From contig JAOUOP010000029.1 of assembly GCA_029880325.1 (NCBI GenBank), positions 1-64,000 on the forward strand: a stretch of DNA of 64,000 bases. Direction: 5' to 3'. Of the stretch, positions 50,401 through 57,978 are shown one piece after another. Numbering within the stretch: the first letter of the stretch is position 1; every line of letters begins with the position of its first letter. The translations under genes and the position numbers were made by a program. The notes beneath the pieces are model-generated. The model was not told the DNA's origin and made no database searches. It worked only from the letters and a program-made list of their open reading frames with translations. The DNA is from Myxococcales bacterium (GTDB lineage: Bacteria; Myxococcota_A; Polyangia; Polyangiales; JAFGIB01).

Positions 50401-52470
50401 CCGTTCGCGCGATAGCTCTTCGTAGGCTTCGAAGAGCGTGCAGGCGGCCGCTCCGGAGCGTTGGCCCAGGCGCTCGACGCGCTTGTGGAGAAAGTCGAGG
50501 GCGCGCGGGGCCTGCTTGAGGAGCCGCGCCGCACGGAAATATTCGATCGCGAAGTGCTCATTGATCTCATCGAGGCACGAGGCCAGGCGATAGAGTTCGA
50601 TGGCGCGCTCGGTGTCGCCTTCTCCATGCACCAGGTCCGCCAACTGATGGTGATAAAGGGCCGAGTCGGGCTGCTGCCGGATGGCCTTGCGCAGGTAGTG
50701 GTGTGCTTCGCGGCGGCGGCGCCCGTCGTGTCGAAGATCTTCGGCCAGGGCGCTGTAGAAAGCGTGTTCCCCGAGCTCCGGCGAGCTGGCCCACTCCTGC
50801 ACGAAGGCCATCCACTGGGCGTGATGTTGAAGGTTGCGCAGCACCGCCGCTCGGCAGTACGCCGTGCGCGCGTCCTTCGGGTACAGCTCGAGAAGGCGGT
50901 CGAGACAGTCCAGTTGCCTCGCCGCGTCTTCATCGTAGCGGGCCAGCGCCAGCTCGGCCTCGACCGCGATGCGATGGTCGCCGTGGTTTGCGCGCAGTGC
51001 CAGCAGGCAGCCCTCGGCGCGCTGGCGATCGTGACCCGAAAGGGCGCGCTGTAGAGAGTGCAGATGATCGTGCAGCACGGCGTCGGGCAGGCTCAGCCCT
51101 TGCAGGCGCTGGGCTTGTGCCTCTGGAACCATCACCATGCCCCGCGGGCCCACGGAGGCGTAGCGCTCGAGCAGGGGCTCCAGATCGTATTCCGCGAAGT
51201 GCCGGCGTGAGGGATCGCGCACGAGCAGCGTGTTGAGTTCGCGGTCGTAGCCGTAGACCACCTGCAGGTGCCCGCTGGTGGTTTCGAGGGTGGTGAGCGC
51301 AAAGGGGATGCCGCGGTCGATGAGCGCCCGCGCCGCCTCGGCGGTCACAGTAAACTCGCGCACGCGATAGCCACTGCGCTCGGCCCAGTCGCGCTCGCCG
51401 TGATTTTGGGTGCCCCCATAGCAGATCTCCCGGGCCAGCTCGGCCTGATCCACCGGTTGCTCCCAATAGCGGGCGATGGAGGCCAGGCTCGCCGGTCCGC
51501 AGGTCAGGTGGTGTTGGCGCTCGAAGCCCATGCTCAGCTGGCGCCGTCCGTTTGCAGTCGCCGTGATGGGCAACTTCGACATGTGGTGAAAGTAGCTGCC
51601 CTCGACGTGCTTCTTCTGGGCGCCGGCCTTGGTTGCGTGCTCGATCGCCCGTTTCCGATCGCCGCTCAGATAGGCCGACTGGGCCCGGCGAGCGTGCAAC
51701 CAGGAGCGCGCGGCCGGCTCCATGATCGGCGCGTAGGCTTCGCTCTCGTCGAAGAGCTCATAGGCGCGACCATGGTCTGCGGCTTCGCTGCAGAGGTGTG
51801 CCTGCAGCTGGTACGCGGTGGCGCTCTGGAGCTTCGGCCGCGCCTGATCCAGGTAGTCGAGCGCCTCTTGTAAGCGGTCGGTCTCGGCCAGCAGGTCGCC
51901 GTACTGCAGCACCGCCGGATGAAATAGGGGGCGGGCCTCGAGCGCCGCGCGGGCTGCTGCCATCGCATCCTGCAAACGATCCTCGGCCTCGAAGAGATAG
52001 GAGCGTGTGGTTAGCAACCAGGCATCCTGTGGCGACAGGGACTGGGCGTGGTCGAGCTCGGCGTGGGCCCGTTCGAAGTCCCGCAGCCGCGCGAGCATGT
52101 GGGCCTTGAGCGAATGAAGGTGTGCGCGCTGCGGGCCTTCGCCCGTGAAGGGCTTGCGCCCGAGGAATTCCAGGACCGAAAGCGGCGACTGGCGACCGAT
52201 GCAGCCGATGGCGTAGTAGTACAGGGCCTCCGGACAACTCCTGTCCTCGCGGAAGGCCTTGAAGTGCAGCGCCATGCCCAGGCGCGGCGCTCCCAGGCGA
52301 TAGGCCAGGCGCCCCGCCAGCACGCGCGCCCGCGTGCCCCGCCAGCCCCGGTAGTCGCCGAGGGCGCCGGCCTCGCGGTGGGCGTCGAGGTAGCGGCCCG
52401 CGTCGTAGAGCTGCTGAACCGCATCCAGAATCCGATCCGTCTCGGCTTGCTGTGGAGGTGGTTGTTGCAT
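47488..52470 (-). CDS. Giant TPR protein with an embedded C39-like cysteine peptidase domain
   Basis: A 1660-residue protein with no signal peptide or membrane segment, probably cytosolic. Residues 1-300 and 450-1600 are TPR-type helix pairs (for example RAHAELDHAQSLSPQDAWLL and GLLALETGDAAAARAHLRRALELD). Between them, about residues 305-450, lies a papain-like C39 domain: Cys324 in HLTCGPASLASIARYW, His401 in TSGHLQVVYGYD and Asp419 in VRDPSRRHF complete a plausible triad. C39 domains are best known in peptide-processing ABC exporters or as secreted peptidases; embedding one in a huge soluble TPR solenoid is unusual. AGGGG precedes the ATG. A 36-base near-perfect inverted repeat lies 26 bases upstream of the start. 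Function unknown. Confidence 0.9.
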   Translation of the reverse strand: MQQPPPQQAETDRILDAVQQLYDAGRYLDAHREAGALGDYRGWRGTRARVLAGRLAYRLGAPRLGMALHFKAFREDRSCPEALYYYAIGCIGRQSPLSVLEFLGRKPFTGEGPQRAHLHSLKAHMLARLRDFERAHAELDHAQSLSPQDAWLLTTRSYLFEAEDRLQDAMAAARAALEARPLFHPAVLQYGDLLAETDRLQEALDYLDQARPKLQSATAYQLQAHLCSEAADHGRAYELFDESEAYAPIMEPAARSWLHARRAQSAYLSGDRKRAIEHATKAGAQKKHVEGSYFHHMSKLPITATANGRRQLSMGFERQHHLTCGPASLASIARYWEQPVDQAELAREICYGGTQNHGERDWAERSGYRVREFTVTAEAARALIDRGIPFALTTLETTSGHLQVVYGYDRELNTLLVRDPSRRHFAEYDLEPLLERYASVGPRGMVMVPEAQAQRLQGLSLPDAVLHDHLHSLQRALSGHDRQRAEGCLLALRANHGDHRIAVEAELALARYDEDAARQLDCLDRLLELYPKDARTAYCRAAVLRNLQHHAQWMAFVQEWASSPELGEHAFYSALAEDLRHDGRRRREAHHYLRKAIRQQPDSALYHHQLADLVHGEGDTERAIELYRLASCLDEINEHFAIEYFRAARLLKQAPRALDFLHKRVERLGQRSGAAACTLFEAYEELSREREGFQVLERALATRSEEGPLLLFAAEAHARYGRFEQADGMLEQAEPHSHRIQWLSAQARIESYRLQPRDTTDWWREIVEARPFELWAHSALVDALRAKQGPEAAIEHLKAACARFPNHRGLLRLLAQTLVAEGRPDAEDALRAMVEVSPADAYARRELGFYLLGRGAHEAARAELQHAMELDDQAAAAHGFAGLLALETGDAAAARAHLRRALELDVDYGWGIDRLMRASETIEEKRESLAFVRAQLESQTTYGQGLREYRVQARAHLSDAETMVVLQAALDTRPDLPQAWSTLAQELVAQNLLDRARALLDQALERFATSEMLWLVQAEVCELLGDREARESALRSAMAVAPSSTDAGRVLVNALTEWERFDEAVALGRHLVAKGPLLAANHGTLGEALFKRGAKKQALQCLRHAVELDPSYSWGIRALRRFALEQDLDDPTPEILEGLAARRPGDPAIWMMLARVRADDDPSGSLDALARAIELEPRLDEAHDLRAVLLVDQKRFAEAIAATDPEGWAGPLPANLRGRRHWIEAERGELEVAIAGMRKLVTDHPDYEWGLRHLADWCEQLGDVEGNIEASRALLRLSPHAAASHGYLATALLAAERRSEAKASFLRSTELDPGYNYGSIHVFDLCFEDGELDTAERALANIERHLQNPDPDLEARKVLLALKRDDHARARDAFAAMLHCTRCDRDMQRRVYTALIEAGLEKDARALLEEVLVDPKAEPGAGMLWSDRSLPQRRYKSDLRRALGRELGPAGIEMVAELIENAGEAGEVHSYRLWLLMGRATIRKHARIWGAVGFALVRHSAGAAVRFMRGWRGYPDIRPWMLNNLALAYEHLGRFRLSDQVRQAALALEADHTERYHIPWGALGAALCGDNARSRTIVERVERTDPDDDGKHALQLTRLILSVDDSQCPPREALRKVAAFERDLIVGNQLSARLQHACNQARRTIRSHMSLWQILLSHLD

Positions 52471-52496
52471 AGCCCCTGCCGTCTCGAGTCGGTGCT

Positions 52497-52579
52497 CTAG
52501 TCACCTGTGTCGGTAGTTCTGGGTAAAACTCGGCGAGGGCCGGCGAGTTTTGCCCAGAACTACCGACACAGGTGACTAG
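52497..52579. repeat. 36-bp near-perfect inverted repeat with 11-base loop
   Basis: Arms 52497-52532 and 52544-52579 are reverse complements with a single mismatch and share CTAG at their outer ends. The arms read CTAGTCACCTGTGTCGGTAG and on; the loop is GCGAGGGCCGG. This is far longer than a terminator needs and lacks a T run. It could be a miniature inverted-repeat element, two abutting insertion-sequence ends, or an RNA hairpin in the 5' leader of the giant TPR gene. Sequence near the two ends does not show a clear target-site duplication. Confidence 0.85.
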
Positions 52580-52690
52580 TCGAAGTCTACATCAGCCTGC
52601 CGGGCGCATGGGTCCGCTGCGACCTGCAGATCTACGCCGCCGCTGACGGCGAGTACGAAAACTTCCAGGGCGTGCACTTGGCGAGGCCAA
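52576..52690 (+). pseudogene. Possible coding remnant next to the large hairpin
   Basis: A plus-strand frame that opens inside the end of the inverted repeat reads with good codon bias as VEVYISLPGAWVRCDLQ then IYAAADGEYENFQGV, which looks like the interior of a folded protein, and then loses coding character. There is no start codon with a ribosome binding site and no family is recognised. It may be debris of a gene cut by the element beside it. Confidence 0.3.
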
Positions 52691-52848
52691 GGGCCCTGCA
52701 AGCAGCCAAGATAGAGCCGTCGCGACGCCGAAACAATCGGCTTTGGACTCGCAATCCCCGGGCTCGATGGGGTTCGCGTGCTGCGCGCGGCCTGAAATTC
52801 CGGGGCGGCGGCACGCACGTCTCGGGTGCTTGTCTCACAGTCAAGCGC

Positions 52849-54297
52849 CTATGCCAGCCGCTCGAGTAGCTCCTTGACCTCCTTGGGCAGCGGTGCGGTG
52901 CCGGTCAGGCTTGCCGCCGGCAAGCCGAAGTCTTCGCGGACGCGTCGCCACAGGACCTTGCAGTGCTCGCCGTAGCGTTCGCGTAGCAAAGCCCGCAGTC
53001 GCTCGGCGGCCTGCTGGCTGGCTTGTCGGCTGGCCGCCGGCATCAGGGCGCACCAGACGCCTTCGCCCAGATGGTAGCTGCGGCCGGGCGCAGCCAGGTG
53101 GGCCAGGGCCTGCGCCTCGGAGCGCGACATGCGCGAGAGCGGGAGTTTGGCGGCCAGCAGGGCGCAGACCTGTCCGTCGCTGGGTGCCCTGCGGCGTTGG
53201 GCCGCTTGGGTCGGGTGGCGGCCGGTCGCTTCGTCGCGCCGCGGAGTCGGCCCTGGCATCGGTGGTAGGGGCGGAAGCGGATGCGTGGCGTCGCGTGCCG
53301 TCGCAGGGGGGCGCGGCGGCGCTGCGGGAGGCGCTGCCGGTGCCACGCTGGTGGCAGCCCAGACCGAGGGCGGTTTGATGGAGGTGCCCCGCAGGCCCAG
53401 GCCTGGCAGTGGGCTCGGCACGGCCGCCGGTGGAGCCGAAGTCGTGGGCACTGGGCGCCGGGTGCTCTTGCGAACGATCTTGAGCTTGCCGAATAACTCG
53501 CGGGCGCTGCGCGGGCGATCTTCCATCTTCACTGCCAGTGTTTCGCGAATTGCCACCGCCATCGGCACGGGAATGCGCGGTAGGCCGCGGGGTGCAACCG
53601 GGGTCGGAACCGGTTCGTTGATGCGCCGCAGGGCTGCTCCGGGGTCATCGCCGAAGGGCAGCTGACCGGTGGATATTTCGTAGAGCGAGAGCGCCAGCGA
53701 GTAGAGATCGCTGCGGGCATCCACCGGCGCTCCGACCAATTGCTCGGGCGACATGAAGGCCGGCGTGCCGACGATGGCACCGGTGCGGGTAAAGCGCGCG
53801 GCCTCGGGACCGGTCGCCGCCGCGACGCCGAAATCCAGTAGCTTCACGATAGGTGGCGTGCCGGCGGCGATGAAGATGTTGGCGGGCTTGATGTCGCGAT
53901 GCACGATGCCCGCCGCGTGGATCGCGTCCAGCCCCCGCAGCACCGACAGGCCCACCGTGCGCGTCTCGGTCCAGGGCAGTGCCCCCATGCGCTTGCGGCG
54001 GCCCTCGAGGGACTCTCCCTCGAGTAGCTCCATGGCCATGCAGGGGGCGCCGTCGGGTGCCAGGCCCACGTCGAGGATGGAGACGATATTGGGATGGCGC
54101 ACCCGGGCCAGCAGCACAGCCTCGCGCTCGAAGCGCTGGGCCATCTCCGGCGTGTTGGCGGCGGTGACCACCTTGATGGCGACCGGCATGTCGAGGCGTT
54201 CGTGGCGCGCGCGATAGACCTCGCCCATGCCGCCGCTCCCCAGCAAGCGCTCGATGCGGTAGCGGTCGAGTACGACCGTGCCTGGCGTAAGTGCCAT
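52849..54297 (-). CDS. Soluble Ser/Thr protein kinase with Pro-rich linker and novel C-terminal domain
   Basis: A 482-residue protein. The start at 54297 has GGGAG eight bases upstream. The kinase domain runs from about 10 to 275: glycine loop at 20-27, Lys42, HRD at 133-135 with Lys137 and Asn140, and DFG at 155-157, then VGTPAFMSPEQL. A long Pro/Ala-rich linker (about 285-370) has no transmembrane helix. A C-terminal helical region (375-482, with QVCALLAAKLPLSRMSRSEAQALAHLA) has no recognised family. The kinase looks active. Its gene lies upstream of the giant TPR protein, separated by the inverted-repeat gap. Confidence 0.92.
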   Translation of the reverse strand: MALTPGTVVLDRYRIERLLGSGGMGEVYRARHERLDMPVAIKVVTAANTPEMAQRFEREAVLLARVRHPNIVSILDVGLAPDGAPCMAMELLEGESLEGRRKRMGALPWTETRTVGLSVLRGLDAIHAAGIVHRDIKPANIFIAAGTPPIVKLLDFGVAAATGPEAARFTRTGAIVGTPAFMSPEQLVGAPVDARSDLYSLALSLYEISTGQLPFGDDPGAALRRINEPVPTPVAPRGLPRIPVPMAVAIRETLAVKMEDRPRSARELFGKLKIVRKSTRRPVPTTSAPPAAVPSPLPGLGLRGTSIKPPSVWAATSVAPAAPPAAPPRPPATARDATHPLPPLPPMPGPTPRRDEATGRHPTQAAQRRRAPSDGQVCALLAAKLPLSRMSRSEAQALAHLAAPGRSYHLGEGVWCALMPAASRQASQQAAERLRALLRERYGEHCKVLWRRVREDFGLPAASLTGTAPLPKEVKELLERLA

Positions 54298-54406
54298 CGT
54301 GCTCCCGTTCTCCAAGCCGATCGTACCCGATTGGCATCGAGGCGGTGAAGTGTGCTTCGGCGTGGCCGTGTACGCATCGACGTACAGGGACGCAGGCAGG
54401 CGCAGC

Positions 54407-57400
54407 TCAGGGATCGTGGCGCGCCACGGCCGTCGCGCGTTTCGGCAGCAGCAGCAGGTGGTCGACCGTGAAGCGGGCCTGGGGCTCTTCGCTGACGAGT
54501 TGCAGCGACGCGCTGCGCCGCCGCAGGCTGGCGCCGTCGACCGCGAAGCGCAGCTCGGACCAGGAGGCGTCGAAGCTGCCCTCGGTCAGGGCCCGGCCGT
54601 CCAGCTCCAGGCGCAGCCGCGCCGGCCCCGGTCCGTCCTGGCGCTTGGCTGCGAGCACCCCGACCAGCTCAGCGCCACCGCTGCGCATCGCTTCGGGGAT
54701 CGCGAGCTTGAGCGTCGCGCGGCGGCCCGTGGTGGTGCAGCGGGTGCGGCGCAGGTAATCCCAGTCGTGCACCAGCGGCCCCTTGATGCAGTGGCCGAAG
54801 CCGCGCTTGCCGCTGCTGGCGGGAGCCACGTCGGTGCCGCCGATCTCGCCGGCTTCGAGGGCGCCCAGGCGCACCAGGGTCTCGCCCATATTCTTCAAGC
54901 TCGGCTCGGCGATGGCCAGCTCGACCAGACCCTCCAGGCCGCGGCGGTCGCCCAGCTGGCCCAGGGCGCGCACGGCGTTGTCGAGCACGTTTTCATGGCG
55001 TGCCCAGCGCCGCACCGATTGAATTGGCTCAAACGCGCGCAGGTCGCCGATCAATCCCAGCGCCACCAGGGTCAGGTAGCGACGGCGCGTGTCGGGCAGC
55101 AATTCGATCAGCGGCTCCACCGCGCGCGGGTCCCGTAGCCGGCCGAGCCAGCGCACGGCTTCCTCGCGGTCGTATTTGGTCTCGGCGTGCTCGAGCGCTT
55201 CGATCAAGGCCGGCACCGCGGCCCGGTCGCGCAACCGTCCCAGGGAAATCGCCGCCCGCGTGCGCACGCCGCGATCGGGGGATTGCACCAGGAGTTTGAG
55301 CGCGGGCTTGGCGCGCTCGTCGTACATGCGACCCAGGGCGATGGCCGCTTCGGCCGCGACACTTGCATCGGCGACTTTCATGCCGCGAAAGAGCGCCCCC
55401 TTGGCCCGATCGTCGCGCAGATGTCCGAGGAGCTGTGCGGCTTCCATGCGTGCCTCGCGCGGTGCCTCGGGGGAGGCCAACAGCGCCTCGAGTCCGGGTA
55501 CGGCACGGCGGTCGCGCACGCGCCCCCGGGCCAGCGCAAGATCGTGTGGATCGCGGGTTGACTCCCGGTCGGAGAGGGAGTCGAGCCAGCCGTAGATTTC
55601 GGTGCGCAGCTCGCTAAGTAACTGCGAGTTTGAGTCGGCCAGGTTGTTGCGCTCCTGGGGATCGGCCTCCAGGTCGTAGAGTTCATAGATACCGAAACGC
55701 AGGTTCGCGATCAGCTTGTGCGGCCAGCGCAGGGCCATCTTCATGTGGCTGACGGCCGAAAAGACCGGCGCGCTCTCGGTGGCGTGGCCAGTGCACAGCG
55801 GCCGCAGGTCGGCGCCGCGCATGGTCGGCTCCATCGTCAGTCCCAGGAGGGCCAGGGCCGTCGGCGCCAGATCGATGGTGCTGACGGGAATGCGCACGCG
55901 CCGCGGCTCGAGGCCACGGGCGTTGATCAGCAGCGGGATACGCACCTGCTCTTCGTAGAGCGTCGAGCCGTGGTAGGTGCCGCCGTGATCGCGGAACTCC
56001 TCGCCGTGGTCGGCGGTGAGCACGACCACGACCTCGCGCGACAACCGCGCACGCGCCTCGCGCACCAGCCGCGCCACGGCGGCATCCACGCGTCGGATCT
56101 CGCTGTCGTAGCGATCGAGGGCGCTGGTTCCGAACTCGGTGGCCCGGTAGGGCTCGTGCACGTCGAAGTAATGGGCCCAGATGAAGGAGTTGGGTTCGCC
56201 GGCGGCGGCCGTGCGATCGATTTCCTCCAGCACGCGATCGGTCAGCTGCTCGGCGGGGCGAGCGTGGTGATCGTGCAGATCGAAGCCGAAGGCGCTCTGC
56301 TCATAATTGGCCAGGCGCTCGCCGCCGGTATGGAAGATGCCCGGGGTGAAAAAAGCGGCCGTGTGGTAGCCGGCGGCCCCGAGCGATGTGGCCAGCGTTG
56401 CTTCGGGCGAGGGGCGGCCCAGGTCCAGCGTTTCGTGCAGGTACTCGGAGGTCATGACCGAGCACAGCGAATAGCTGGAGTGGGGTGCGGGCGCGTAGGC
56501 GTGGTCGAAGACCACGGACTTGGCGGCCAGGCCGTCGAGTTCGGGAGAGGTGGGGCGCCGGTAGCCGTAATGACCGAGGTGGTCGGCGCGCAGGGCATCG
56601 ATCGTGATCAGCAGCAGGTGGGCGTCGGCGAGCACGGGACCGGTGTCATGGCTGTGAAGGGCGGCGCGTCGAGCGCGCGCGGCGCGGCTTCGGGCCAACG
56701 CCTCGGCCTGGCGCTCCTGTTGGCGCGGAGCGATCAGGGCTGGGCCGGCGGCGCGCAGGAAGGAGCGCGTGTGGGAGGTGCGCGGATGGATCAGCGCCAC
56801 GCGCACGTTTTGGTTGCTCTCGAGCTGCCCGAGCGACGCTGCGAAGAGGGCGGCCGCGGTTGCCAGCGTGAGCGCGGCGGCCACGGCGGGCCGGCCCGTT
56901 GCCATGCCGGAGGCGGTTTCGGAGGTGCGTGGCCAAAGTGGCCACAGTGGCAGCAGCGACAGTCCGGCGGCGAAGCAGAGAAAGCTCGTGGCGCTCAGGC
57001 TGGTGTGTAGGTACTCGTAGAGCTTGGGAAAGGCGTATTGGTCGACTTTGCCGAGCGCGAAACCTGCGGCCAGGGCAAAGCTCGCCAGCCACGTGCGCAC
57101 CACCGGATCGGTCCGGCTCTGTCGCTCCAGGCGGTGGAAGACGTAAAGGGTGCCAGCGCAGCCGAGCACGGAGGCCAGCGCCGTCAGGCCCTGCCACAGC
57201 GGCAACAGCGGCAGCTTGGCGATGGAGCCGCCGCCGAAGAGCAGCACGGCCACCGCGATCAGGCCGGGGCTCAGCAGCAGCGCCCCGCGCAGTGCCCGCA
57301 GCGCGTCCAGCCGCCGTGCCGGGGCGGGTCCAACGGTGCTCCCGCGCGCGGCAAGGCGTTCGAGGGTTGGCTCCGTGGCCTGTTGCAGCACGCCGGCACA

Positions 57401-57634
57401 GGCGCCCAGGAGGGCTCCGGGCAGCAGCTGCAGCCCCGCCACGTGCAGCAGCAGTAGCGCGCGCTCGGAGGGCAAACGCAGCCACAGCCACTCGGCGCCG
57501 AAGTCGCATAGCGCGAGCGACAGCGCGGCCCCGGTTCCCAACAGGCATCCCAGGGATGCGCCTCGAAGCAGGCGATGCAGCACGGTCGTCGACTTTCCGC
57601 TAGGCGGGACGGCTGGTCCCGGCGGCCGCAGCAT
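54407..57634 (-). CDS. Polytopic membrane protein: sulfatase/alkaline-phosphatase fold plus HEAT repeats
   Basis: A 1075-residue protein. The N-terminal 270 residues hold six or seven hydrophobic helices. A sulfatase-superfamily catalytic domain follows (about 335-720): LLLITIDALRADHLGHYGY with metal Asp346, a nucleophile region APAPHSSYSLCSVMTS, and TADHGEEFRDHGGTYHG. The sulfatase CxPSR signature is absent; a Ser (386/387) occupies the nucleophile area, so a transferase or phosphohydrolase of the phosphoethanolamine-transferase/LtaS type is more likely than a formylglycine sulfatase. Residues about 735-960 are HEAT-like repeats (RAAISLGRLRDRAAVPALIEAL and similar). A C-terminal beta-rich domain follows. 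The head should face the periplasm. An alternative start is the GTG at 57583. Confidence 0.9.
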   Translation of the reverse strand: MLRPPGPAVPPSGKSTTVLHRLLRGASLGCLLGTGAALSLALCDFGAEWLWLRLPSERALLLLHVAGLQLLPGALLGACAGVLQQATEPTLERLAARGSTVGPAPARRLDALRALRGALLLSPGLIAVAVLLFGGGSIAKLPLLPLWQGLTALASVLGCAGTLYVFHRLERQSRTDPVVRTWLASFALAAGFALGKVDQYAFPKLYEYLHTSLSATSFLCFAAGLSLLPLWPLWPRTSETASGMATGRPAVAAALTLATAAALFAASLGQLESNQNVRVALIHPRTSHTRSFLRAAGPALIAPRQQERQAEALARSRAARARRAALHSHDTGPVLADAHLLLITIDALRADHLGHYGYRRPTSPELDGLAAKSVVFDHAYAPAPHSSYSLCSVMTSEYLHETLDLGRPSPEATLATSLGAAGYHTAAFFTPGIFHTGGERLANYEQSAFGFDLHDHHARPAEQLTDRVLEEIDRTAAAGEPNSFIWAHYFDVHEPYRATEFGTSALDRYDSEIRRVDAAVARLVREARARLSREVVVVLTADHGEEFRDHGGTYHGSTLYEEQVRIPLLINARGLEPRRVRIPVSTIDLAPTALALLGLTMEPTMRGADLRPLCTGHATESAPVFSAVSHMKMALRWPHKLIANLRFGIYELYDLEADPQERNNLADSNSQLLSELRTEIYGWLDSLSDRESTRDPHDLALARGRVRDRRAVPGLEALLASPEAPREARMEAAQLLGHLRDDRAKGALFRGMKVADASVAAEAAIALGRMYDERAKPALKLLVQSPDRGVRTRAAISLGRLRDRAAVPALIEALEHAETKYDREEAVRWLGRLRDPRAVEPLIELLPDTRRRYLTLVALGLIGDLRAFEPIQSVRRWARHENVLDNAVRALGQLGDRRGLEGLVELAIAEPSLKNMGETLVRLGALEAGEIGGTDVAPASSGKRGFGHCIKGPLVHDWDYLRRTRCTTTGRRATLKLAIPEAMRSGGAELVGVLAAKRQDGPGPARLRLELDGRALTEGSFDASWSELRFAVDGASLRRRSASLQLVSEEPQARFTVDHLLLLPKRATAVARHDP

Positions 57635-57685
57635 ACCCGCGCAGACCGCAGGCGCGAATCATGGATGCAAGATTACAGCAGTACG

Positions 57686-57707
57686 GAAAAATGCCGCGAA
57701 ATCGCGG
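57686..57707 (-). terminator. Intrinsic terminator of tRNA-Cys
   Basis: On the minus strand CCGCGA and TCGCGG form a six-base stem (57694-57707) followed shortly by TTTTT (57687-57691), ten bases after the tRNA 3' end. Confidence 0.8.
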
Positions 57708-57717
57708 TTTGAAGCGG

Positions 57718-57789
57718 AGGCGCCGACCGGATTCGAACCGGTGAATGGAGGTTTTGCAAACCTCTGCCTTACCACTTGGCTACGGCGCC
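57718..57789 (-). tRNA. tRNA-Cys (anticodon GCA)
   Basis: A complete cloverleaf of about 72 bases on the minus strand. The acceptor stem is GGCGCCG with CGGCGCC, the D-arm AGCCAAGTGGTAAGGC, the anticodon loop TTTGCAAAA with anticodon GCA, and the T-arm GGTTCGAATCC. The discriminator base is U, as expected for tRNA-Cys. CCA is not encoded. It has its own terminator and stands between a membrane enzyme gene and a sulfotransferase operon. Confidence 0.97.
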
Positions 57790-57978
57790 CTGACCGGCCG
57801 CAGGCATCCGGGCGACCGGGGGCCGATCGTGTAGCCTTTCGCCGGGGGGTTGTCCACTCTAGATCACGCCCCGGTCGGCTCTGCCCCGACTCATGTCTCG
57901 TGTTTCGCCCTGCCGCCGGCACGACGACGAGCACGTCCATGTTCATGCCACACGGAGCCCGCCCGGCGATCGCCCCGC

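Larger units (their letters stand above)
52471..52848. other. 378-base gap with a large hairpin and a possible gene remnant
   Basis: Between the downstream kinase end and the giant TPR gene, both on the minus strand. It contains the long inverted repeat (52497-52579) and, on the plus strand, an open frame remnant (52576-52690). Nothing else is recognised. Confidence 0.5.

Noticed and set aside
49230..50519. 429-residue open frame antisense to the giant TPR gene
   Set aside because: Very Arg/Pro/Ser-rich with no domain; the TPR repeats are on the other strand.
52497..52579. Large inverted repeat considered as the kinase gene terminator
   Set aside because: It lies about 270 bases beyond the kinase stop, is far longer than needed, and has no T run.
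55718..57010. 430-residue open frame antisense to the sulfatase-fold gene
   Set aside because: Composition is typical of antisense frames in GC-rich DNA; the minus-strand gene has clear catalytic motifs.
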